A stretch of 64,000 nt of DNA from JAKJEP01 sp964580995. GTDB lineage: Bacteria; Planctomycetota; Phycisphaerae; Sedimentisphaerales; SM23-30. The position numbers and the translations under genes are program-made. The notes below the pieces were generated by a model. That model was not told the origin of the DNA, did not search any database, and saw only the letters and a program-made list of their open reading frames with translations. Of this stretch, positions 1 to 6,551 are shown piece by piece. The stretch is taken from NCBI GenBank assembly GCA_964580995.1, contig CAZOMV010000006.1:27980-91979 (forward strand). The letters run 5' to 3'. Within the stretch, counting starts at the first letter, position 1, and every line of letters starts with the position of its first letter.

Positions 1-753
1 CCGTATATCAAACGTCTTCAAGCCCCGTTCCAGCAGCGACGCCGAATACGCGTCCAGCGTCGTGCCGATCGCCTGCCGCGTAAACCACAGCTCATCGTAC
101 TGCTCCTTGGACCCCGCAATCGCCCCCGCCATCAAATCATTGTGCCCGCCCAGCCCTTTGGTCGCGCTGTGAATCACCAGGTGCGCACCCAGTTGCAGCG
201 GCTTCTGATGAAACGGCGTGGCGAACGTGTTGTCCACGATCACCAGCGCCTTGACCCGGTCCGCCGCCTTGCGGATCTTGCGAATATCCACAATCTTGCA
301 CAGCGGATTGCTCGGCGTCTCGCAAAAGATCATCTTCGTATTGGACTTGATATGTTTTTCAATCCGGTCGCTCTCCGAGGCGTTCAGCCAGGTAATCTCC
401 ACCCCCATCCGCTCCAGAATCAGTGACACCTTGTAATGGGCACCATAGATATCATGAAACAGGATCAAATGATCGCCGCGGCTCAGATACGTCAGATAGA
501 TCATCGTGCACGCCGCCATCCCGGAGGTGCTGATGACGCAGTCTTCCGCCTCCTCCATCGCCGCGATAATCTTCTCCACCGCCCGCACCGTCGGATTGTC
601 ATCCCGGTGATACGTATAGCCGTCAATCTCCCCGTCGGTGATCTGGCGCAAAACCTCAAACGAGCTGTACTCGTAGTTTACTGCATTGACGATGGGCGTT
701 ACCATCGGCCGATTGCCATAAGGTGTTAAGGGATCATGTGTCATAGTTTTCAT
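1..753 (-). CDS. Cys/Met metabolism PLP-dependent enzyme (cystathionine gamma-synthase/lyase family), 3' part outside window
   Basis: I translated the minus strand from an ATG at 753 (a second in-frame ATG lies at 744) and found 251 open codons running off the window edge, so the C-terminal part is missing. The sequence contains the family hallmark S-A-T-K-G-L-G-G-H-N, with the PLP-binding lysine at about residue 199, preceded by V-D-N-T-F-A-T-P, and an early Y-x-R/H-D-x-N-P-T motif. Family members form or cleave C-S bonds of cystathionine, methionine or homocysteine using PLP. Which reaction this one catalyses cannot be told from the part seen. A GAGG lies just upstream of the 753 ATG (3-nt spacing) and 12 nt before the 744 ATG, so the start is uncertain by three codons. 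The upstream side is a repeat-bearing intergenic region. Confidence 0.85.
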   Translation of the reverse strand, partial: MKTMTHDPLTPYGNRPMVTPIVNAVNYEYSSFEVLRQITDGEIDGYTYHRDDNPTVRAVEKIIAAMEEAEDCVISTSGMAACTMIYLTYLSRGDHLILFHDIYGAHYKVSLILERMGVEITWLNASESDRIEKHIKSNTKMIFCETPSNPLCKIVDIRKIRKAADRVKALVIVDNTFATPFHQKPLQLGAHLVIHSATKGLGGHNDLMAGAIAGSKEQYDELWFTRQAIGTTLDAYSASLLERGLKTFDIR

Positions 754-1498
754 CAACCTCACTAAAGTTGTTCAACATTTATAAAATTGACGGAACCGCC
801 AAAAGTCGATATCGACTTCCAAAAACAGCTCTGGCTCCCCGATAACAAGGGGACGACGAGCTTCTGACGCTGGCGTCAAAATTAGTAAACAAACTATTAT
901 GGGTAAATGGCTGGAAATTTCAAACAAAATTTAGCGGTGACAATGTAAGTATCTTTAAATAAAGGACATATCAATCCACCCTTGGGAAGTGGTACTGGCC
1001 GCCGACCGCTAGGGCGGGTTGCCCAAATAGAATGCGTGCCTGAACAAGGCCGTCTGGGGGTATCCAAGCCCCGACCCTGAGAGAAGGGGGCGAATACACC
1101 ATTGCCTTGCATAACCGATAACCAATACCTGATAACCATTTTTGCAATTCGTAACTCGTAATTCATAATTCGTAATTTCTTCCCCCTCCCCCGAAATAAT
1201 CCCCAAATTCCCTTTGCATACCGCCCCCCACCCCCTTACAATACCCCCAGAATCTCCGGGCTTCGCAACTGGACTGGCTAAAAAGGTGAAAATATTGGGT
1301 TTATTTATAACCAAAAAGGGTTTTCATGGAATTGGATGAATTGTCAAACAAAGGAATCGGCTGTGTGATTAAAGATGGAATAAAAAAATTTGTTTTATAA
1401 AACTTGTAAACTACAAATGCACCGAAAACCACAAAGAAAAACACCTGCTCTTCCATTCATGTCCCTTCGTGAGCTTGTGGTTAATAAGATATTTTATT
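754..1498. other. Gene-poor spacer with dispersed repeats
   Basis: No convincing gene is seen. The stretch contains one full copy of the ~92-bp inverted-repeat element (787-879) and a low-complexity run at about 1106-1187. That run is made of TGATAACC-like units followed by AATTCGTAATTC-like units, the same units found near 3466, 53861 and 59384. Two overlapping minus-strand ORFs (897-1314) have no family resemblance and are built largely from the repeats. Confidence 0.6.
787..879 (+). repeat. ~92-bp inverted-repeat element, copy 1 (family MR1)
   Basis: Begins TTGACGGAACCGCC and ends GACGCTGGCGTCAA, so the ends are imperfect inverted repeats (TTGACG/CGTCAA perfect). Inside are a perfect 16-bp palindrome AAGTCGATATCGACTT and a nested hairpin with AGCTC/GAGCT and CCCC/GGGG stems. 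Further copies lie at 10536, 13503, 48391 and 59821, with a fragment at 3283. No ORF is present. It resembles a MITE or REP-like non-autonomous element. Confidence 0.85.
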
Positions 1499-2326
1499 AT
1501 GGCAGAAGAAACACCTGAATATATTTATCATTACACTAGCATAGATATTCTAGCCTTAATTCTAAAACATAGAAAATTAAGGTTCAACCGTATTGACAAG
1601 GTTGATGACATGAGGGAGTGTTTTGAGATTAAGCCGTTTAAGTTTTACAATTACTTATTTGTAAGCAGTTGGACACATTCTCCCGAAGAAAGTATTCCAT
1701 TGTGGAATTTGTACGGCAAACAGAATCGCGGAATTAGAATAAAAATGCCCGTTAATATGTTTCTATACCGCGAAATATTCGTTCCTGAAAAACATTCGAA
1801 TATTGTAAATAAACAAGGAAATTATCAATCGCTTTTTAGCTACCAGGAATTGTTTGAAAATAATTGCCATATTGTTCCAACATATACCAATAAAGATCAA
1901 TTTAGTGGTAGAGTAATATATACTGACAATATTACACGGGAATATCAAGGTGTCGTTCAAACTAATGGCAATGAACATATTGTTAAAACACAAAACCTAG
2001 GTTTCTACAAACATATAGATTGGGCATTCCAAAATGAATATCGCTTTGTTTTATTTATACTTCCAAGTCCCCCGTTGATTCGAAATGGGCAATTGCAAGC
2101 AAATATGTTTCCTCAAGCAGTTAAAACTGCGATTGAAAAAGGTGATAAATTGGAGTTTGATGATTATTATCTAAATTTGTCCCCTGAAGTACTGAACAAT
2201 ATTGAAGTAACATTAGGACCCCATTGCAATGAGGGCGATAAAATAATTATAGAATCATTAATCAATAATTATACGACTGATGGTTCGGTCATTATGAGTA
2301 GTCTTACAGGTAAAATCAGAAGATAA
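1499..2326 (+). CDS. DUF2971 family protein
   Basis: The 275-residue product starts at the ATG of M-A-E-E-T-P-E-Y; an in-frame ATG ten codons earlier has no better ribosome site, and the DUF2971 pattern begins just after the second ATG. The N-terminal Y-H-Y-T-S-x-D-I-L-x-L-I-L followed by L-R-F-N-R-x-D-x-V-D-D-M-x-E matches the family opening, where a 'formed patch of surface' precedes N/D-D-x-x-E. The late W-A-F-Q-N-E-Y-R matches its W-x-x-E-x-E-x-R signature. The biochemical role of DUF2971 is not established; members are often found in accessory and defence-related regions. Base composition is clearly AT-richer than flanking housekeeping genes, which suggests acquisition by transfer. It is followed 88 bp downstream by dinD on the same strand. 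Confidence 0.75.
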   Translation: MAEETPEYIYHYTSIDILALILKHRKLRFNRIDKVDDMRECFEIKPFKFYNYLFVSSWTHSPEESIPLWNLYGKQNRGIRIKMPVNMFLYREIFVPEKHSNIVNKQGNYQSLFSYQELFENNCHIVPTYTNKDQFSGRVIYTDNITREYQGVVQTNGNEHIVKTQNLGFYKHIDWAFQNEYRFVLFILPSPPLIRNGQLQANMFPQAVKTAIEKGDKLEFDDYYLNLSPEVLNNIEVTLGPHCNEGDKIIIESLINNYTTDGSVIMSSLTGKIRR

Positions 2327-2414
2327 AGAATGTTGTGATTCACAAAGCAGTAGAATTTTGTTGAATAAGCCATAATATTAGAAATAACTATTTGTTAACG
2401 GAACAAAAAATAAA

Positions 2415-3281
2415 ATGGAAAAAGACCTGATCATCCGGCTGCACAAGAATTTTGAAGAAAGCGTTTTCAAACAGCAGGGAACCGACATGGATTTCTGGCT
2501 GGCCCGCGATTTGCAGAACCTGCTGGGCTATGCCCGGTGGGAAAATTTCGCCAAGGTTATCGAAAAGGCTAAAACGGCCTGTAAAACCGCCGGTTTTAAC
2601 CTGACCGACCATTTTCTTGATATCACGAAAATGGTCTCTCTTGGCTCCGGGGCGGAGCGGGAAATCGAAGATATCGCCCTCACCCGCTACGCCTGCTACC
2701 TTATCGCCCAGAACGGTGACCCAGCCAAAGACCAGATCGCCTTCGCCCAGACCTATTTCGCCGTCCAGACCCGCCGACAGGAGATCATCGAGCAGCGAAT
2801 CGCCGAAATCGAACGGCTCCACGCCCGCCGCAAACTCACCCTCTCCGAAAAGGAACTTTCCAGCATCATCTACGAGCGATTATCCGACGAAAAATCCTTC
2901 GCCCGCATTCGCAGCCGGGGCGATACCGCCTTATTCGGCGGCCAAACTACCGACCAGATGAAGCAAAAGCTGAATATCCCCAAATCCCGGCCCCTGGCCG
3001 ATTTTCTGCCCACCATTACCATCAAGGCCAAAGACTTCGCCAACGAAATAACCAACTTCAATATCAAGCGGGACGACCTGCGCACCGAACCCGGCATCAC
3101 CAAAGAGCATGTCAAAAACAATCAGGAAGTCCGCAAACTCCTGGTCAGGCGAAATATCAAGCCCGAACAGCTCCCCCCAGACGACGATGTGAAAAAGCTG
3201 GAAAGGAAACTGGCCTCCGAACAAAAAAAACTCCTGACCAACACCGAACCGCTGGACCCACCCGCCGATCAAACTCTCTAA
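2415..3281 (+). CDS. dinD: DinD-like DNA damage-inducible protein
   Basis: The 288-residue protein matches the DinD/BRO-N-like family: the F-W-L-A-R-D-L-Q-x-L-L-G-Y motif at about residues 27-40, a central A-x-x-R-Y-A-C-Y-L-I-A-Q-N-G-D-P block, and a lysine-rich C-terminal half ending in E-x-G-I-x-x-E-H-x-x-N-N-x-x-V-R. E. coli DinD is SOS-induced and has been reported to antagonise RecA activity; the family shares its N-terminal fold with phage antirepressors. No Shine-Dalgarno sequence is obvious and I did not find a LexA-type palindrome upstream. A fragment of the 92-bp repeat begins two bases after the stop codon, so repeat insertion has trimmed the 3' flank. Codon use is GC-richer than that of the preceding DUF2971 gene, so the two were probably not acquired together. 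Confidence 0.85.
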   Translation: MEKDLIIRLHKNFEESVFKQQGTDMDFWLARDLQNLLGYARWENFAKVIEKAKTACKTAGFNLTDHFLDITKMVSLGSGAEREIEDIALTRYACYLIAQNGDPAKDQIAFAQTYFAVQTRRQEIIEQRIAEIERLHARRKLTLSEKELSSIIYERLSDEKSFARIRSRGDTALFGGQTTDQMKQKLNIPKSRPLADFLPTITIKAKDFANEITNFNIKRDDLRTEPGITKEHVKNNQEVRKLLVRRNIKPEQLPPDDDVKKLERKLASEQKKLLTNTEPLDPPADQTL

Positions 3282-3282
3282 T

Positions 3283-3308
3283 TTGACGGTACCGCCAAAA
3301 GTCGATAG
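3283..3308 (+). repeat. Fragment of the ~92-bp inverted-repeat element
   Basis: Only the left terminus (TTGACGGTACCGCCAAAAGT) is retained; the inner palindromes and right end are absent. It starts two bases after the dinD stop codon. It shows either decay of a full copy or a separate use of the terminus. Confidence 0.65.
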
Positions 3309-3350
3309 GGTAGAATGCCCGCGGCGCGAAAATGGGCCTCTCGGCCCTAC

Positions 3351-3381
3351 GGGGGGAAACCGGTGTTCCATGCTCTCCGAG
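3351..3381 (+). repeat. 31-bp dispersed repeat (GGGGGGAAACCGG family), copy 1
   Basis: Shares G-G-G-G-G-A-A-A-C-C-G-G followed by TTCCATGCTCTCCGAG with copies near 53515 and 53693. About 40-60 bp after copies 1 and 3 a second conserved block GAGGCGGTG-(A/G)-GCCA follows, so the repeat unit is composite. Function unknown. Confidence 0.65.
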
Positions 3382-3673
3382 CTGGAAAAATTCTCCCGAC
3401 CCATCGTCCCACCCTCCAGCCAAGAGGCGGTGAGCCAGTCTCTTTCCATTCTTAGTTATTCTGGTAATTCGTAATTCATAACTCGTAATTTTCTTCCCCC
3501 CGTCCGACCTGTCCGAACTCTTTGTTTTGAACTTTCCCATTTCTGAATTTTGACATTGTTTAGATTTTAGATATTGGAATTTAGAATTTGCCTTTCCTGC
3601 CTATCTTCCCTTTGTCAATCCGGGCAACCTGGGCAATCCCCAGTCCCGCCCCTCTCCCAGCACCCCCTCAAAT

Positions 3674-4136
3674 CGAAAAATAAAGACTTACAGCCGTTTT
3701 CCAAATCTCAAAATAAGGACTTACATCAATTTCCCAAAACCGAAAATAAGCACTTACAATCCCCTAAAAAACGCTGGTCCGCCCAAAAACCGCTTTTTCC
3801 CACTCATGTTTTACCTATGTTTTGCCATACTTTTACAATGTTTTACCCATGTTTTACATCACTTTCTTCATCTTTTGCTATACTTTGTTCGACATTTACC
3901 AACTCAACCTAACCGTTACAAATTACCAAATTACTTACCCATCTTACCAAAAATCTTACTCAACCGTTACAATCGTTATAATCCCTACTTTATTATCGGA
4001 CTATCACTTTCAAAGCAAAATAAAGACTTACATCAATTTTACAAAATTGAAAATAACGACTTATGACAATATTACAAAACCAAAAATAAAGACTTACGAC
4101 AAATTTTCCAACCGAAAAATAACGACTTACAAAAAC
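3674..4136 (+). repeat. TTAC array, copy A: 11-bp phased motif block flanked by 33-bp-period arrays
   Basis: Cores TAA-x-G/C-ACTTAC start at 3681, 3714 and 3747, then a G-poor block with TTTTAC/TTTTGC units about every 11 bp (about 3800-3990), then cores again at 4021, 4054, 4087 and 4120. Core spacing is 33 bp in every case, which is three 11-bp units. Related copies lie at 54021-54310 and, inverted, at 59060-59360. It is not CRISPR-like: the inter-core segments are themselves degenerate TTAC units and recur between copies. Confidence 0.8.
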
Positions 4137-4297
4137 AAGAAGCGACCAGCCGGAGCGTCGCAATTATTATTGTCCGGTCCTTCCGTTTTATGTCACAATA
4201 AAGCGCCTATCAGAAGCGTCAAATATCCATTTATCCCCGCGTCGGTAATCAGGGCTTCTCGCCCTCGCGGCGCGAGAATGGCCCTTGCCTGCCTCTT

Positions 4298-5407
4298 TCA
4301 GTTCGCCGTTTGCCGGCGCCGTCTCACTTGCCGCGCCGAAACCTCGCGTACGCGGCTACTTATACTTCCGACCAGGCCGCTATGACTATGCAAAGAGATA
4401 TTTCCCGTCGATGTGATTTCCCCAATACTGCGAATCTTCCGGTACCGGTTTTCCAGCAGATTCTCCACCTTAAATCGCCGTAACTCCCGTAATGTCAAGC
4501 TGATATATCCTTCCAGATTCTGCGCCGCCTCATGCGGATTCCGATGAGCACCGCCCAGCGGTTCCGGCACCACCGCATCGATCACCCCCAGTCGCGTCAA
4601 ATGCCCGCACGTAAGCCTAAGTGCCTCCGCCGCTTCCGACGCCTGCTCCCCGTTCTTCCACAAAATCGCCGCACATCCTTCCGGCGAGATCACCGAATAA
4701 TACGCATACTGCAGCATCGCCATCCGATCACCCACCCCGATCCCCAGCGCCCCGCCCGACCCGCCTTCTCCTATAACTACGCATAGTACAGGCACTTTCA
4801 ATCGTGACATCTCCATCATATTCACCGCGATCGCCTGCGCCTGGCCCCGCTCTTCCGCCCCAATCCCCGGATACGCACCGGGCGTATCAATCAAACAAAT
4901 AATCGGAAGATTAAATTTTTCCGCTAACTTCATCTTCAGCAATGCCTTACGATATCCTTCCGGATGCGCACAGCCAAAATTACACGCGATCTTCTCCCGC
5001 GTGCTCCGCCCTTTATTATGCCCCACAATCATCACTTTTTCCCGCCCGATCCGGCCAAATCCCGTCACGATCGCCTCATCATCATGAAAACACCGGTCAC
5101 CATGCAGCTCCCGAAAATCCTTTACAATCATCTCCAGATAATCACGCAGCAACGGCCGTCGCGGGTGACGCGATACCTGTACCGTTTCCCACGCCGAGAG
5201 ATTTTCATAGATTTTCGTCGTCAGCTTGACCAGATGGCTCCGTAACTGACGGATTTCCGGTGAGTAATCGATCCCCTTGGCTATCTGGAGGGATTTCAGC
5301 TCGTTGATCTGACTTTCCAGTTCCGCCAGCGGCCTCTCGAAATCCAGACACCCGTTGCCGTTTATACCATTGGCCACTGCCAAACTCTGACCTTCTTGTT
5401 CTGTCAT
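4298..5407 (-). CDS. accA: Acetyl-CoA carboxylase carboxyltransferase subunit alpha
   Basis: The 369-residue protein matches AccA throughout: F-E-R-P-L-A-E-L-E-x-Q-I near the N-terminus, V-Q-V-S-R-H-P-x-R-P, F-R-E-L-H-G-D-R-x-F-x-D-D, G-C-A-H-P-E-G-Y-R-K-A, D-T-P-G-A-Y-P-G-I-G-A-E-E-R-G-Q and I-G-E-G-G-S-G-G-A-L-G-I. With AccD it transfers carboxyl from biotin-BCCP to acetyl-CoA, giving malonyl-CoA for fatty-acid synthesis. E. coli AccA is about 319 residues. Here the conserved part ends near residue 323 and about 46 extra, arginine- and serine-rich residues follow, encoded next to a repeat region. The protein also has a short N-terminal extension. No strong Shine-Dalgarno precedes the ATG at 5407. 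The gene is divergent from tyrA. Confidence 0.95.
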   Translation of the reverse strand: MTEQEGQSLAVANGINGNGCLDFERPLAELESQINELKSLQIAKGIDYSPEIRQLRSHLVKLTTKIYENLSAWETVQVSRHPRRPLLRDYLEMIVKDFRELHGDRCFHDDEAIVTGFGRIGREKVMIVGHNKGRSTREKIACNFGCAHPEGYRKALLKMKLAEKFNLPIICLIDTPGAYPGIGAEERGQAQAIAVNMMEMSRLKVPVLCVVIGEGGSGGALGIGVGDRMAMLQYAYYSVISPEGCAAILWKNGEQASEAAEALRLTCGHLTRLGVIDAVVPEPLGGAHRNPHEAAQNLEGYISLTLRELRRFKVENLLENRYRKIRSIGEITSTGNISLHSHSGLVGSISSRVREVSARQVRRRRQTAN

Positions 5408-5599
5408 ATTCTTCGGTTCTTTAAAGCAAGAATCCCCAGAGAAGCAACTTTAATAGGCTCCCTGGGGTTTCCGTTTTTTCGCTCCCAGTTTCGTAACCTT
5501 CCTTGTCAATATCCATACTCCTGTACTCGTCCATAAACACACAGGATAATTTACTACGATGTATGATAGTTAAATCTACAGGAAATAGCAAGAAAAAAT

Positions 5600-5628
5600 T
5601 TGACAGAACCCTTTCCGCCAGATACCTT
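5600..5628 (+). promoter_or_regulatory. Possible sigma-70 promoter for tyrA-purL
   Basis: A perfect TTGACA at 5600-5605 is followed after 17 bp by TACCTT (5623-5628), about 40 bp before the tyrA ATG. The -10 match is only moderate. Confidence 0.35.
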
Positions 5629-5669
5629 TTTACTATTCCCGGCTGTCGGATTATGATTTACATAATTTT

Positions 5670-6551
5670 ATGAATACAAAAGACTTAGACACAATATCCA
5701 TTATTGGACTTGGCCTCCTTGGCGGCTCCCTGGGGCTGGCCATTAACCGCGTTTTCCCCCGTGTCAAACGGCTGGGCTACAGCCACCGACCCGCCACCAG
5801 AGAAAAAGCTCTCCTCGCCGGCACCGTCGATCACGCCTTCTCCACTATTCATCAAGCCGTTCAAAATGCCCAACTCGTTATCCTCGCCAGCCCTATCGGT
5901 ACTTTCGCCTCGATCATGCAGGAAATGGCCGATGCCCTCCCCGACGGCTGCCTGGTAACTGATGTCGGCAGCACAAAAACCCTGCCCGCCCGCTGGGCAC
6001 GCGAAAAACTCCCCAAAAGGGTCCAATTTCTCGGCTCCCACCCCATGGCCGGTTCGGAACAGCGGGGTGTGGATTACGCCCGCGCCGATCTCTTTGACGA
6101 CGCTTACTGCATTATTACCCCCACCGCCGCCGCAAAGCCGGATACGATTGCCTTTTTACAGGATTTCTGGACGCAATTGCGGATGCACGTTTGTCAGCTA
6201 ACCCCGCGCATTCATGACCAGGTTCTCGCCCGTATCAGCCACCTGCCCCATATGCTGGCTGTCGCCCTGGTCAATTGTTCCGACGCCAAAGAGATCCTCA
6301 TGTGCGGCAAAGGCTTTCTCGATACCACCCGCATTGCCTCCGGCCCCGAAAGTATTTGGCGGGACATAGTTTGCAGCAATCCGGACAATATTGACGCCGC
6401 CATCGTCCGACTTATCAAAGAGTTGACCCGAATCCGCAAGGCACTCAAAAAAAATAACGATCAGGCCATCCTCGACATCCTGACGCAGGCACGAATCAAA
6501 CGCAACGACTTGGTGGAAAAGAAATTACAACGGAAGGAATTACCCGTCTAA
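5670..6551 (+). CDS. tyrA: Prephenate dehydrogenase (arogenate/prephenate dehydrogenase family)
   Basis: The 293-residue protein has the N-terminal NAD(P)-binding motif G-L-G-L-L-G-G-S (glycines 13, 15, 18) and the family's catalytic block G-S-H-P-M-A-G-S-E-x-x-G near residues 122-133, with the active-site histidine at about 124. It oxidatively decarboxylates prephenate (or arogenate) in tyrosine synthesis. There is no fused chorismate mutase or ACT domain; the length fits the single-domain form. No Shine-Dalgarno is visible before the ATG and the nearest upstream ATG is closed by a stop. Its stop codon overlaps the purL start by one base, so the two are probably translated from one message although they belong to different pathways. 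Confidence 0.9.
   Translation: MNTKDLDTISIIGLGLLGGSLGLAINRVFPRVKRLGYSHRPATREKALLAGTVDHAFSTIHQAVQNAQLVILASPIGTFASIMQEMADALPDGCLVTDVGSTKTLPARWAREKLPKRVQFLGSHPMAGSEQRGVDYARADLFDDAYCIITPTAAAKPDTIAFLQDFWTQLRMHVCQLTPRIHDQVLARISHLPHMLAVALVNCSDAKEILMCGKGFLDTTRIASGPESIWRDIVCSNPDNIDAAIVRLIKELTRIRKALKKNNDQAILDILTQARIKRNDLVEKKLQRKELPV

Larger units (their letters stand above)
3309..4297. other. Intergenic repeat cluster between dinD and accA
   Basis: Contains a G-rich repeat (3351-3381), a GTAATTC-type low-complexity run (about 3466-3494), the TTAC array copy A (3674-4136), and near 4233-4290 a GCGTCGGTAA-plus-hairpin motif also seen near 52813. No gene is supported: the ORFs seen across the array are repeat-encoded and lack ribosome sites. 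Confidence 0.6.

Noticed and set aside
897..1314. Two minus-strand ORFs of 89 and 101 codons
   Set aside because: They run through GTAATTC/TGATAACC repeats, overlap each other and lack family signatures.
3674..4136. CRISPR array
   Set aside because: The spacing is regular (33 bp) but the conserved core is only about 11 bp. The segments between cores are related to each other and recur in the other copies, and no cas gene is present.
3822..4385. Conserved small membrane-like proteins encoded by the three TTAC arrays
   Set aside because: The ORFs look alike only because the DNA repeats are alike. Differences between copies change amino acids freely, no ribosome sites precede them, and the frame is open because the strand has few G and thus few stops.
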